From: Varanus komodoensis
Taxonomy: Eukaryota > Chordata > Lepidosauria > Squamata > Varanidae
Direction: 5' to 3'
Assembly (NCBI RefSeq): GCF_004798865.1
Contig: NW_025335568.1
Span: 52,865,486 to 52,929,485, forward strand
DNA: 64,000 nucleotides
Position 1 is the stretch's first letter, and every line of letters starts with the position of its first letter. The notes beneath the pieces are model-generated. The model saw nothing but the letters and a program-made list of their open reading frames with translations. It was not told the origin of the DNA and made no database searches. Positions 10,503-23,700 of the stretch are shown piece by piece. The position numbers and the translations under genes are program-made.

Positions 10503-11346
10503 AAGATGTGTTATTTAAGCAGTATGGATATGGTATGGGATCCTATGGTGTGGCTAGTACCTTGAAGCTAGTTGGCTGTCAGGGGCAAAATGATGGACCA
10601 AAGTCTCAGATTTGTCTGGAATAGACATATGAAGTCTATGCAACTGAATCTATCATACAACTGCAGATACCATTCTATGTTACCACTTTCCACCTGGCAA
10701 CCAATACAATGCGCGAAGTAAAAACAGAGGTGGAAGGAAACTCTGAGGTCCAGGTGCCAACTGTTTACAAGCAACTTCAAGATTCCTGACTTTAAACTAG
10801 ATTTGGACAGACCTTCAAATAGAAGCCTTCAAACAGAGGATTGTCCTCCATAAAATAGAATACAAGGGCATCCTAGCCAACAGCATTTATATCCCTAAAG
10901 GGGTGTATATAATAATTTGTATGAATTTTAAACCATTTTTAAAAGGACAGATTTTTCAATTCTGTCTGTCTTTATTAGGCCTGACCTCTGATCCAACAGC
11001 AGAAGGCGAGAGCAAAAATGAAGGCTGATTTGGTATTAGTCCACTATTCACATTAGAAAAGTAAATGCTTTTTGTGGTTTTCCCTACAGAGGCGTCTTTA
11101 TTCATTTGACATGCTTTTAATAACTAATTCTAGTTGTCTGGTTGCCAAGATAGATTTCCTACGGGCAGACTTAAAAGTGATTTTGTCCTTTTTGCATGCA
11201 TGGCTTCGTATGATCCCAGAACAGCAAATATTAAACTTCCCTTCCAAGCCTGGGATTTTGTGAAGTGTGTTCTAATAGCAGAAATGGATAAGACTATTGC
11301 TCTGAAGGTCGGGGAAGAAGGAGGCATGAATTAAATATGCCTACAT
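10503..11346. other. Non-coding, no recognised gene or repeat
   Basis: AT-rich, unique-looking. A good pyrimidine-rich acceptor-like site (tggttttccctacag at 11076-11090) has no convincing donor nearby, so no exon is called. Confidence 0.4.
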
Positions 11347-12371
11347 GATACAGAATCACAAAATCATAAAACAATACAGTTGGAAGAGGGCAGTAAGGCC
11401 AGTGGCCCAACCCTCTGTTTCATGCAAGACTCCATGCTAAAGCATGCCTAAGAGATGGCTGTCCAACTGCATTTTGAAGGCCTCCAGTGTGGAACAGCCC
11501 ACAACTTCCCTTGTTAATTGGCTCCATTGTTGTATTGCTCTAACAATCAGGAAGTTTTTCCTCATGTTCAGCTGGAATTTGGCTTCCTTAAGTTGAGCCC
11601 TTTATCCCTTCTTGCATGCTGGGCTGACTACAAAGAGATCCTCGCCCTTCTCAGTGTAGTAACCTTTCGAGCACTTGAAAAGTATTATATCTTCCCCCAG
11701 TCTTCTCTTCTCAAGGCTAAACGTGCTCAAGTCCTTCAGTCTCTCATAGGGCTTTGTTTCCATTCACCTGATCATCCTCCTTGCCATCCTCTAGTTTGTT
11801 TGCATCTTTCTTAAACTGTAGTGCTGAGAACTGAACACAGTACTCAAGGCCTAACCAGTACTGAGTAGAGGAGTACTAGTACTTCATGTGATTTGAAAGT
11901 GATGCTTTTACCAATGTAGTCCAAAATAGCATTTGCCTTTTTTGCAGCCATATCACATTGCTGCCTCATATTCAGCTTGTGATCTAGAACAATTCCAAGA
12001 CCCTTCTTACTTGTACTGTTGAGCTAAGTATCTTCTATTTTGTAACTATACATTTAGTTTCTTTTTTCGAGGCGCAGAACCTGGCATTTGTCTCTGTTAA
12101 ATTTTATTTTACTGTTTTCATCCCAGCATTCCAACCCATTGTTCATTTTGAATTTCATTTGTCTTCTTTGTATCCCCTTCAGTTTTGTGTCACCTGCAAA
12201 TCTGATAAGCATTCCCTGAAACTTCTTGCCCAAATCATTTATCAAAATGTTGAATAGCGCTGGGCCCATGACTGAACCCTGTGGTACCCCGCTTGTTACC
12301 TCCCTGCAGTTTGAGAAGCTGCCATTATTAAGCATTCTTTGAGTCCAATTCTGTAGCCAACTGTGTGTCAA
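11347..12371 (-). mobile_element. CR1 LINE, RT C-terminal half and 3' region
   Basis: A 1 kb CR1 copy on the minus strand. Near its right end it encodes the RT signature: TSGVPQGSVMGPALFNILIN, then DLGKKFQGMLIRFAGDTKLK (the catalytic FADDT has become FAGDT) and FNRDKCQVLRL. The left end is the CR1 3' part (tacagttggaagagggcagt, tccagtgtggaacagcccac on the plus strand). Several frame changes break it. It is 5' truncated near 12371. Confidence 0.92.
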
Positions 12372-13052
12372 CTATAAGCGGCTCAGAGTTACAGATGGCC
12401 AAAATGAGAATTACAGAGTAGGCTTCCTTTAATCTGGGCAAGTAAAAACAGGCTTCTGTGAACATATTATTTCCTAAATCAGGAACTGTAGATGCAAATC
12501 AGGCACTGCAGATGTAGATGAGTCATGTCCATGCATGAATGCCATCATGCTTCACTACATTGCTATGAACAAGATGTATTTGCATGTGCAGCATCTCCAA
12601 TCACCTGCTGGTTCAACAACTGACCAGTGGGCTAGTGGTAAATTCTGAAGTGCAGGTGCTCATAACAATTGCTACATCCCCAAGGAGGGTCCAAATATGC
12701 AGGCACCTGTATTGACCCAATGAACAAACCAGTACTAGCAGGTTTCCTCTCTAGTAGGAGCAGGCGTTTTATAAAGCTAAAGGGTCTCAGTTGCCTGTTG
12801 ATGACCAAAGCACCCGAAAATATTTGCATTTCCTTTGGGAACAATATCTCATTGCTGATACCAAATTTCCACCAATCTATTTCTGTTCTGTTGTGAGGAT
12901 TGCAGCTAAGTTCAGAGGGAACAGGATGTTCTAAGGAGCTAGGGAACATGTGACATTAGCATCCCTGTTAATCAAAGAGTGCCAGAGCAATGTCTCTGAG
13001 AGTCCTCGGTCAGCTACACCGCTGATAGACAACGCGAATGCTTTATTAAGGC
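12372..13052. other. Non-coding, no recognised gene or repeat
   Basis: Unique-looking DNA between two CR1 copies. Open frames of 75 and 105 codons on opposite strands overlap at 12632-12949, with no recognisable domain. Confidence 0.4.
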
Positions 13053-13449
13053 ATAAGTAAGAACGTAAGAAGGGCCATATTGGATCAGACTAAGGCTCCA
13101 TCTAATCCAGCATTCTGTTGAGTGACCGACAGGTAGTGCACAAGTAATGCACAAGCAAGACACAAGTGTTGCATCACCCTCCCACCCATGTTCCCCAGCA
13201 ATTGGTATACATAGGCATACTGCCACTGCGACTGGAGATAGCATAGAGCCATAAGGATTAGTAGCCACTGGCAACTTTGTCCTCTGTGAATTTGTCCAAT
13301 CCACTTTCATAAACATTGTCACCACCTCTTGCAAAAGTTAATTTCCTAACTGAAATATGTGCTGTTTGAAGAAATGTTCCCTTTAATCTATCCACAAATC
13401 AGCTTGCTGGGATGACTTCAGGTTCTTCTATTATGAAGAGGGGGGAAAT
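13053..13449 (-). mobile_element. CR1 LINE 3' part (left of an L1 insertion)
   Basis: Minus-strand CR1 3' region: taagaacgtaagaagggcca, tattggatcagactaaggct, ccatctaatccagcattctg, then ccactttcataaacattgtc and cttctattatgaagagggg. The same element resumes at about 14350, so L1 sequence at 13450-14349 splits it. Confidence 0.8.
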
Positions 13450-14349
13450 GTATCCCTATATATTATATCCCCTGAATATAATTGATTTATTACTTTCTTA
13501 AACTTAACTCCAAATCCCATCTTCTCTATTAAAATCTTCATTGTTGACCATTCCACACAGTCAAAGGTTTTAAATATATCTAATGCTAATATACTTGCCT
13601 TTATATTGCTTCTCAATATAATAGTTAATATTTAAAACTCTCCTTACCACATCTGACATTTGTCGACCTCATAAACCCACACTGATCATTCCTTATATAT
13701 TTATCTATAAATTTATTCACTCTATTTACCAATATCACTGTAAAAATCTTAGCATCTTGATTAATAAGAGATATTGGTCTATAAGATCCTGGGTTTGTAA
13801 GGTCTTTATTGGGTTTTGCTATCAATATTATCACAGATTGTCTCGAAGTGCATGGAATTGTGTCCCCTTCCTAATTTTATTAAACATCGTTTTCATTTTA
13901 GGGACTAATAATTTTTTAAACTTTTTATAATATTCAGGACCCAATCCATCAGATCCTGGTGCTTTACCTATTTTTAATTTATTAATAACTTCCAATATCT
14001 CTTCTTCTTCTATTTTAGTTTCCATGATTTCTTTATGGAAACTAAATCCTCTTCTTGGATTTTACACTTTAAATTCTTTTCTATGTATTTTTGGCTTTCA
14101 TTCAAATCTATTTCATTTCCCTTATATAATTTGTCAAAAAACCTTTGAAAAATTAAAAGTTTTTCTTTCACCTTATTACATCTTTCCCCTTTTTCATTCT
14201 TTATTACTCCAATTAATTTTTTTGCTTTTTTGACTTGTGTGGCTCTGGCCAGCATTTTGGAATTTTTATTACTATTTCATAAAATTCCCCTTTCAAGTAA
14301 ATTAGATTTCTTTGAACTTGTTCAAAATATTTTGTATTTCTTGCTCATC
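13450..14349 (-). mobile_element. L1 LINE internal fragment (RT)
   Basis: Minus-strand L1 reverse transcriptase in fragments. Recognisable are KLKIGKAPGSDGLGPEYYKK, the core GSYRPISLINQDAKIFTVIL with NRVNKFIDKYIRNDQCGFM, and LALDIFKTFDCVEWSTMKIL. Upstream, the linker LIGVIKNEKGERC is present. The fragment ends before the GxRQGCPLSP and YADD motifs, and no 3' untranslated region or poly(A) is present at the junction. It is therefore cut at both ends inside a CR1. Several shifts break the frame. Confidence 0.88.
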
Positions 14350-15155
14350 AGTTTTCTAAGTCAAGTAATCCCAGATGTAACATTCTCTCATAATGGAGTT
14401 GCTCCAGTCCCTTGATTATTTTAATTGTCCTTATCTGCACTTTTAACAAGTCTACAATATTCTTTTTGGGCGCAGTGACCAGGTCTGTATACATTATTCT
14501 CAGTCTGGTTGCACCAAAGATTCCTACAAGGAGAATATGATTGTGGGAGTTTTATTTTCAATACCTTTCCTAATTATGCCTAACATGGAATGAAATTTCT
14601 CCTTTTCTCAGCAACCACAAAGTACATTGACAGTAATTCTTTCTAGGTCAGTCACCACTAACTCAGATCTAATTTCCTTATAATTGATTTTTGTCCCAGC
14701 TTGGATAACTTTACACTTGCTTTTACTGAACCCCATTTACTATTTTAATGGCTTTTTTCCCAGTTTGAAGAGATCGTTTTGGAGCACTTTGCAATTCCGT
14801 TTTGTGTTAAGTGCCTTAAATAATTTGGTGCCATCAGCAAAGTTGGCCACTTCACAGCAGAACATTTATGAATAGGTTGAAAAGCATTGGTCTGCTTGGG
14901 GAACCTCCATTTGAAGATTTCACAATTTTTTCATACTCTCTGTTTTTTCAACTTTCGCTAGTTATTGGTCCGTAAGAGGATCCCTGCCCCCTTATTCCAT
15001 GATTGCTATATTTGCTCAGGAGTTTTTGGTGAAAGATTTTGTGAAAAACCTTTTGTAAGTCCAAGTAAACCATGTCTACCAGATCACTCCTCTTGAGATG
15101 TTTATTGACTCTTAAAGAACACCAAAAGGTTAGTGAGGCAGGATGTATCTTTGCA

Positions 15156-15223
<68 letters not shown>

Positions 15224-15436
15224 CTTTTGGGTTTGTTCCTTTATTGCTTATTATTATTTATTATTATTGCTTAATAATTTTATCTTTAATAATGCTGTCC
15301 ACCTAATGCTTGATTAGTTGACTGGCCTGTTATTTCCAGGTTCTCCCCCGGATCCCCTTTTACGAATTGCTTTTACCTTGGCCATTCCCCAGTACAAAGG
15401 TTGATCTTATGATATATTTTTGTTACACAGGAAAAC
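14350..15436 (-). mobile_element. CR1 LINE RT part (right of the L1), with (TC)n inside
   Basis: Minus-strand CR1 continuing from 13449. The text attctctcataatggagttg, ctccagtcccttgattattt, aataatttggtgccatcagc, aaagttggccacttcaca, tttatgaataggttgaaaag and gtccaagtaaaccatgtcta follows CR1 order through the RT. A (TC)n tract at 15161-15216 replaces the part around the FCKADLS codons, and CR1 resumes after it (taatgctgtccacctaatgc, actggcctgttatttccagg). It ends near 15436. Decayed. Confidence 0.8.
15161..15216. repeat. (TC)n microsatellite
   Basis: About 28 uninterrupted TC units, then a TTTC-rich edge. It lies inside CR1 sequence. Confidence 0.98.
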
Positions 15437-15625
15437 AGTCTGACCTCAGCGATCTGCGTTCTAGTCCCCCCTTGACCAAGAAGCTCCTTGGATAACTTTG
15501 GGCCAGTGATGGAATCTCAGCCTAACTTACCTCATAAGGTTGATATTGTGAGGATAAAATGGAAAGGAAAATTCTAGTAGCCATAGCATACTGGGATATA
15601 TAAAATATATCCATTTTATAAATCC
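15437..15625 (+). mobile_element. MIR-like SINE
   Basis: Plus-strand degenerate copy: gatctgcgttctagtccccc (B box side), taactttgggccagtgatgg, tcagcctaacttacctcata and ggttgatattgtgaggataa. The tRNA-like head is mostly lost. Confidence 0.7.
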
Positions 15626-17900
15626 ATTTTATAGATAATTTTGCTTCAATAAGGTATCTGAAAGTCTGTCAACGTGGCAGCAAAATGATCTGTAGAGTCT
15701 ACCACTTCAGGCTATTTGTGTGGATTCACATGAATGCATTGCCATCTATTCAAAATATGTACTTCGCTGCATAGGAATCTAGTTTGTCAGGAAAGACTAA
15801 ATGCTTTATCTGGACACACCTATGTAGATATGTTCTCTATGTATGGAAAACATTTGATAAAGTTGAATCAAATGCCTGAAGGGGAAGAACCTAGGCTGGC
15901 CTTCCTCAGCAGGCTGAGGCTGTTGGCAGTGGAAGTCCAAAACATCAGGAGGGGACCAGGCTGAGGGAGAGGCTGGCTTAGGCAAGCTGACAATCCCCCA
16001 GCCCTGAACTGTAACACAGTCTAGGAACAGGCCTCAAGCAGAGGGCTTTAATTGGAGAAGTCACAATGATTGAATCTTTACTACTAGTGAGCTTTGTACA
16101 ATCTATCGCTTTAAGTTATAAAGCCCCTGTCTAAATGATTTTCTTCCTCCTGAGCTTTCTGGGATAGAGTGCATTTGTGTGTGTGAGTGTGTGTGTGTGT
16201 GTAAATGTGAGTGCATGTGTTTTAACACTTCACCCAGACAGTGTCAAAGTCTGAAGGCTAGCCATGGATTTTTTTAAGAACTACTCTCAGCAAAATGTTG
16301 AGTTTCATTCCCAGTGACTAGGAGAGCTGCATATTATTTACGCTAGGTATTTTCCTGCCACATGGTGATTGATTTTTATTGCAGGGAAACTGTCAATGAT
16401 TTCAGTTGAAACAGCTTCTAATTCATACCATATCTTTGCTGGGTTCAAAAAATAACGCAGCAAGCAGCCAGTAAATGGCTAGTGTAGTGAATATATTTGG
16501 TGCAAATGCATTTGATGAAATGAGCACTTTCCAAGTTGAAGCACAGTTTAAAAATCTAATTAAACCTTTTGTGTGTGGGGAGGGTTCTTGTACAGAGTGG
16601 GAGAAAAGGGTTTTTTTTAAAGAGCAAGATTTTATTTCATGATGACCTGATTCACATACCATGAAATTTGTGCCCATTTAATTTTTGACTTCAGATGGAG
16701 TCCGAACTCTGCCAAAGAGTTGTGCTGGTTGTTATGGAGCAAATCAACATTACGTCATTCCTTCACAGCATCGTATGTGGTGCATATGTCTGTGCTTAAC
16801 CTTTAAAGTTGGGATATTTGAGCTCAGTCCCAATCAAACGGTGAATTATAAAACAGGGTGTTACTCTAAAAGTCTCCTTACACAGGAAACAGACTGAATT
16901 TTCTGATATCAACTGCTGGAACTAAACTATCCCTTTTAATAGATTCATAATTAAATCAGGTGACATAGACTAGAGGCCACATTTTAAATGTGGTTGTCAC
17001 AACAACTCAAAGCTTGGCTTTTGCTGTGTTTCTCACCCAAGGAACATTATAAATGAGCACAGCTATATAGGTATTTCCTCAGTAATGTGCTAACTCCCAC
17101 ATTAATGGGCCAATGCACACAGCAGGGAAGTGCATCTCTCTGTGTGCGAATACACACACACACACACATACACACACGTGCCATATGAAACCCTCTAGCT
17201 TTTTTTTGGACCCCTGGGCACATTTGTATATATGAGAAACAGCTGTGGATATCTGAGAAACTGCCACCACAAAATACCTATAGGTGGATCACCACTTTGG
17301 CATTTATCTGCCATGCCTATGGATTTTAGGCTGTGCCTTATTCAGCAGAACTGGTTGGTCAATGACCACCACATCTCTTTAACTACCTAGTTACTAGTGG
17401 TGAAATAACAGTCTTTAGTCTTCACTGACATGTTCACTCTTTTAAATTGTTTACCTGCTCCATGGAAATTAACTAACCGTCAGTGTAAATGGATTCTCAG
17501 TGCCCTTTTGACAGATAAAAACTGGCTATACAAAATTGGAAGGATAAATGCTGAGCTTCTATAATGGACTGAGGGCCCTAAAATATTTCTGATATATGAA
17601 TTGGTATCCTATAGATTCCAGCTTCAAATAGATATTTATTTGGTTACTTGATCTGTTTTGCTTGGGAGAAAATTGTATGCATAGGAAGTTGCATATAAAG
17701 GAAGTATATGCATTCTATACGTATCTGTGAATTTGAATGGAATACATACAAAGATTATTGTGGGGGTTTTTATTCTTTTGGAAGATGTCTTTGAGCACCA
17801 TGTTGGGGACCCCATTTCAAGGGCTGTTGGAACTATCTGCAGGAAACATTGCACCTGGGCGACCTGTTGGGTACTCCTAGTCTAACAATTTCCCCCCTAT
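15626..17900. other. Non-coding, microsatellites, possible conserved block
   Basis: No gene is seen. (GT)n lies at 16172-16203 and (CA)n at 17152-17180. The segment 16290-16700 is repeat-free and complex (for example attatttacgctaggtattt, gcaaatgcatttgatgaaat) and could be conserved non-coding DNA; this cannot be tested here. Confidence 0.35.
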
Positions 17901-18360
17901 CTCCAACAGCTTTTATGATTTACTTATTTTAACATGTTCTTCAGCCATCATTCCCAGAACAATTTACAAAGAAAGTCCACACCTGAAGAATTACAATCTA
18001 AGAGACATTATACAAAAGGAATGGCGATTGGAAAGAGGAGGAAAAAAGCAAATTCAGGGGCTAAATTCTTAATTGCAGAGTTCAGGATGCCATGAGATAG
18101 ATCTAAACACAATGGAAGCACTGCTGCTTCTCTTTCCTTTGATGGCCTCAGCCACAGCAGTTGGTAGTTGGTAGAACTGGAGCCCTCTGCTGGAGCTGCA
18201 TCCAGTTATGATAGAGGTTCTTTGCTGCTGCAGCTCCCTCTGATGGCCTTTGTAGACCAAACATCAGCCTAAGCAGTTGCTGATAGGAAGTTAGGAGCCT
18301 GAAGTCACCTCCAGTAGACTTGAAGTCACCTCCACTTGGTGAAACACAGCATTGGAAACA
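17901..18360. repeat. Possible degenerate dispersed repeat
   Basis: The text acaatttacaaagaaagtcc, agaattacaatctaagagac and aaaagcaaattcaggggcta has the style of a decayed squamate interspersed repeat. Within it, cttgaagtcacctcca is repeated at about 18300-18335. The family was not identified. Confidence 0.3.
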
Positions 18361-19317
18361 ATGCAACTCTTTGCAGGATAACTGTGGTTATAATAAGTTG
18401 TCCTTGACCAATGAGAAGACCTCTGCTTTAGTATGGTTGATTGTGCATGTATGCCAGTGCTTGAAGCAGTGCTGCCGGTAGGTGATTTTAGACTCAGGCC
18501 ATAATGGCCTTACTGAGGGTTGGAGTAGGTCTTTAGAAGGCAACGTGCATGGCTTCACTTACTTCAATAAGTGGTAAGTCAGCCCTGCTGCATTTGGGCA
18601 CACTTGTGCGGCACTGTGTGTGCAATCCAAAGTCCTGGCCTTGCTGTGCCTTGTGTTCAGAACCAAGGATTGGACCAGTTGCCAGAACTGGCCTGAATAC
18701 TAGCAGCTTCCCCTTTAATGGCCCTGCCTAATAAGCTCGGCCCATGGGCATATAGCAGTGGAACAATCTATGAATGAGCAGGGCTGAGGCAACCCAGGTG
18801 GCATTCTGGAATCCTGGCTGGAGGATCCTGTCCTGTGAGAGATTCTTACTTGGGTAGCTTTGTTATTTTGCCTGGGGTATTGTATCAGTGGTTATCTGAT
18901 TTATATGTGGTTATATTTAATATAACCTTTCCCTTCTGTACTTCTCTATCCTATCAATACATATCTTCCTCTAGAGCTGTGTGGACTACCTTCTGGATAA
19001 CTTCCAGTGCTCATTTCAAGTGCTTTTTTTTGGGGGTGGGGGTGCCTTGCTATCGTGTAAAATCTTGGATTGGAGGACTAAACTAGTTGAAGGCAACTTG
19101 AACCTTATTCCAGTCACCCTATGTATCTTTATGACCTTATAGTTTCTTTGGGATTCCTGCTTACCTTGCTGGAGCTTCGGTAAATCCCATCTTCCCTTCA
19201 CGTCATGTTAGATGTTATATGTTAGACTCATTACATATATAATGCCGTAAAGGATCTGAAAGTTTCATGAACAAACAGGCTATCAGTGGTTGACCCTGCT
19301 GGTTATGTGCTTCTTCT
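18361..19317. other. Non-coding, no recognised gene or repeat
   Basis: Unique-looking DNA; the short open frames overlap on both strands and carry no domain. Confidence 0.35.
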
Positions 19318-19495
19318 ATTACCAGAGGCAGCATGCCTGTGTACAGCAGTTGCTGGGGAGTTTGGGCAGGTGGAGGTTTTGTACCCTTCCTGCTTGAGGG
19401 ATTCTGTGTACAGCTGGTTTGTCACCATGTGAACCGAATGTTGGACTAGATGGATCATTGGTCTGATCCAACATAACCTCTCGTGTTCTTAAGGT
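19318..19495 (+). mobile_element. CR1 LINE 3' tail
   Basis: Plus-strand CR1 3' end: cagaggcagcatgcctgtgt, gttgctggggagtttgggca, gtgaaccgaatgttggacta, gatggatcattggtctgatc and cctctcgtgttctta. Confidence 0.8.
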
Positions 19496-20679
19496 TATGA
19501 ACATTTCTGAATTGGCTCCTCCAATACTTTTTTCCTTTGAGTAGAATTCTCGTCCATGTCAATACAAGAGAAGGATTTTGATGTCTGAATGGGAAATCCT
19601 TGGGTGACTTACATGAATCAAAGAACTGCAGGGCAATAGAGATTTCAGATGCACCACTATTGCTCTGTCTTAAACCTGTGTGGTAAATTGGTCTGTAACT
19701 GAGGTTAGAGAACATGACTATAACGCCATGGTAGAAAGTATGGCTTAGTTTATTGCCTTGCTAACTGAAATGTTTAATGTCAATTCATTATGCTCATTAT
19801 AGGGAAACCAGCAGCCATTTTCAAGCTGTACAAATGAGCTATTTTGCAGGCCTTTTTTAACTTTACATTACAGGAAGCATAAGTGATGCTGTGTCATGAG
19901 AAAAATGTATACAACACTGATAAATTCTTAAAGTATTTGACCTTTAATCAATTGCAATATTTTCAAGCCACAGAACCCCTTTTAAATGACTGCGGCCTTG
20001 GCCTGTTCCCTCCCATTTATCACAATTACTGCTAGGCCTGTCTGATGCAATGTGTAAAAGGGTGCGCATTGACATCCAATATTTTATCATTATTTTTTTA
20101 ACAAACATTCCAGTCCCACCCCCTCCCACATCCCCTTTGCAATTCTGATATTTTCCAGCACGGTACCCAAGAGGACCATGGGACTGCTTTGATTTATGCT
20201 AGCATTGGCAGATACTGTTAATTGGCATCCATGGTGAGTGGAAAGCAGGAATGGTTAATATTTCCAGCAAGGTGCTTGGCTACCCAAGCAAGCAGTAGCA
20301 ATTCCTAATTAATTTTTTCACCTTTGTAACACTAGGAACCATATAAATGAGATGTTTTGTAGCCTGCGGGTCCCTGAAGCATTTTAAATAGCAAGCATTT
20401 AAGAGCTGGGGCTGTGACTTGCTTGCAATAGCCCCTTCTAAATCTCTATTTGTGGGGCATTGGCTGGCACATAATGTCCCACCTTGTACATTTGGAAGTC
20501 CATTGGGGAGATTCCCATGGGTATTTCTGGTTGCAGTTCCAGCATTTCATCTCTGTTAATTTTTAAATGCATGCACTGTATTTCTACCCAGTAAAGGCTC
20601 TCAAAGGATTTCACAATAGAAGGACAACATATAACATAGTTGACATTACAAGATTAGCTAGCAACATGGTTGGTTTAGA
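19496..20679. other. Non-coding with possible conserved blocks
   Basis: No gene is seen. 19735-20150 and 20280-20460 are repeat-free, AT-rich and complex (tgacctttaatcaattgcaa, cctaattaattttttcacct), a texture often found in conserved non-coding elements. This is an impression only. Confidence 0.3.
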
Positions 20680-20772
20680 CCACAATCCTATTTAAGTTTA
20701 AACGGAACCTGCCCATTCCCAATTCTGGGAGTTGTAGGACCTTTCTTGGTTTAAATGTGCATAGGATTGCAC
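20680..20772. mobile_element. Foldback MITE family F, copy 1
   Basis: A short palindrome. The left arm is cacaatcctatttaagttta, and the right arm, read in reverse complement, is tgcaatcctatgcacattta. The centre is tgggagttgtaggacct. Copies 2 and 3 are at 41261-41367 and 54265-54379. Confidence 0.6.
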
Positions 20773-23700
20773 CTTAATTAAGCAATTAAAACTGGATGGA
20801 TGCTTACATATGTGAAATTATTCTGAACCAATTAAGGTATTGAGATGATGCATGCCTATGTCAATGGGGGATTAATTTAGAAGGGATGTTCCCACTTTTT
20901 GTGAGAGAAATAGAAGTGCTTCTTCTAAGAGGACATTTATTACATTGAGATGTGATTACTTCTATCTCTCACTCTCTGCTCTGTCTCTTCCTCTCTCTAC
21001 ACACACACAGGAATGGATCCAGCCTTTCACTGGTTGGAATAGCTCAACCTCAAGCTAAATTGTTCAACTCTTCAGAGTTGGTGTGGTGACCTGGTGCCTT
21101 CAGGCAACTCTGTCTGATGGCTGAAGGTCTGATGCAGCAGGGCCACTGGTACTGAATGCCACCCCCCCCCCCCCCAGGGAGGAAAGGAATTCCAGTCTCC
21201 TCAAACCCCAAGCATCCTCAATTCCTTGGGGACAATTAAGGATCCCAGTGGGCTTCCTTGGGTTGTGCTTCACTGCAGCCCAGCTGCGTACTTTGGGGAG
21301 AACTAACTGGTTGCAGTCTTCACATAGCATGTTATGTACAACTTGGGTGTTGCCATGGCATAGTGTGGCCCAAAACTGTGGTGTGCCGTTTTGAGCCTCT
21401 CCCTTTTCCTCCCTAAAGTGCACGAGCTGGTTTTGGTAAAAACAGGAGAAATGATTTATACATAATTGAGGAAATGTGCAGAATGAGAAAAAGATTAGTC
21501 AGGTTCTAAGCGCACACTAATGAACAATTTAAAGAGGCAAATCAGTTTCAGTGCACAAGTAATAAGTAGTTCAAAGTGACAAATCACTAGCAAAGAAGAA
21601 AAATACAGTGTAGCTGGCACCGCTCCGTGCTAAGCTGTGTGTCTGCTTCCTTGAAGATTCACTGCCTCTACAGCAAAGTTTTCCTGGTCCTGTATCAGGT
21701 CTTCCCTTCCTTTGGTTGGAGGAAAACCACACCTGAGCACCTGTATCAGAGAACTCCTGGGAAATCTCTCTTGGGGCTGCCTCAAGCTCCCTTACATCCA
21801 GGGAGACTTGCTTTGGCTTCCCTGCTAGAAGACACCTGCTCCCTTTTTAATGGAATGTATCTCTTCTGGTCCCTTTTCCCTTGCATGGATAGCAATTTTA
21901 GAGAATCTCTTGTTTGTGTGGCTACTGACTGTCCACTGATAGTTCATCGCCAGCTTTGAGATGGATTCTAGGAGACTTTTGTTGTTCAGACACCTGGACA
22001 GTTTACTATTGAATAAATTAGCAAAGTGGAGATGCTTGGCCTATGGATGACCTCAGCCAGGTTGTCTGCTTTGCAGTGTCAGTGTCAAGTGACCTGGTCT
22101 TTTGCTTAAGCTGAAACTTGCGGCTGATTGCAAAATGGTTATTTCTTGGACCAAGATAAAAAGGTATCTGTATGATGTGGCCGAGTGGGCAACTCCAGGC
22201 TGACAATAACTGTTGAGCGCATTGTGCCCACTTCCTCTGAGTGGCAACACAGCTGCTGCCATCACTGGTTATGGCTCTTACCATAGTGTACTTTTAGAAT
22301 CCCCAGAAGGAATGGGTTGTGTACTCCATTTTCCTCTGAGGAGGCTATCACCCTGAAAAAAATTATCTAGTCTGCTGGCTAGAGAAATCTAACTGGATGA
22401 CTAAAGATGGTAGTGGAAGCTTTAAATACATGAATACATTTAAATTAATTAAAATAAATAAGTGAGTTGTTAAAAAAAAAGCCCTGAGGCACATACTTCT
22501 AGCTTCTTTTTAGCATGCATGAAAATATCTAGATGTATCTTCAGACACATGTGCATGCTCACACCAGATTCCTGATAAATATGGGGTCTTTTTTTTAAAA
22601 AAGCAAACCATCCATGGGTAATCAATTGACTTCAATAGTCAGCTTCTCAAAGCCTTGCTGAGAAAATTGTCTTTACTGTTCTTTTGAAAAACTGATGGCA
22701 AATAATTAGAACCTTCTGGTTGAGGCAAAATTCCATAGAAGGGGAACTGCACTGGGGAGAATAGCTATGCTGCTTGGAACAGCAAACCTATCTTCAGGAA
22801 GACAGTGAAATTTGGGCTCCAGTTGATGATCTCAATATGCAAGGTGGGTGGTTCATATGGAGGGAGTTTCTTCCCTACCATTTGTGAGGAATGACACAGT
22901 GAGAAACCAAGACATTTTGGCAAACCAGGATAATGTGCCATGAAATTCTGGAGCCATTGTGCAAATCCTCAACAACTCACAAATCCCTGAGTGAAGAGGT
23001 TGTTGAGCAACACAGTGCTTCACCTGTGCTAAGTGATTACCACTGACAAAATGCTCGTATCAGAATCGGCCCTCAGATGTCACACATTTGACCCATGTTA
23101 AGATAATTATCCCCTAAATAAGCTTAATTTGGCATATGCCAAATTAGAAGAGTATGATTGCCTGGGCTGATACACTTGGATGAAAATAAGGTATGGGAGG
23201 AAGAATTAGACCAATGAAACCAGGCAGTTCTTTAGCAGTCATACCACTTGCCTCTGCATCTGATCTGGATGATGATCATTATTCACATAGCTTAAACTAT
23301 GCTAGTAGCTCGTGCATTAGAACAACTCATAAGCTTTCTGTATGTTCTTGGCTGCATTATGTACACAGCTATTGTCATAAATGTAATTTCTCTGAAGTGT
23401 ATCCATGCAAAATGATTGCCTTCAAAGAAGAATAAAATCATCTTCAAAGAAGAGGCTGGTGTCAAGGAGCTGGGATTTGATGTTAAACCAGGATTTGTTC
23501 ATAAAGCTGTGATATCAATGTGGGGGAAGTTGCTGATGTGTGCTTTGGAGTCTTTGCTTACTTCTCAACACCTGCATTCTTCTTTAATTTTGACCTTCCC
23601 ACTACCTCTTTGCTGCTGCCTCACACAGAGAATAGCATGAGACAGCTGTACTTATACAAGCATGGAAACTGTTTATCTTGGTAGTGCAAGTTTTATTTAT

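Noticed and set aside
11076-11200. Possible exon after tggttttccctacag
   Set aside because: No donor site at a plausible distance and stops in the neighbouring frames.
13625-14255. L1 pieces as a full L1 insertion
   Set aside because: Only the first part of the RT is present; no endonuclease, YADD or 3' UTR is seen.
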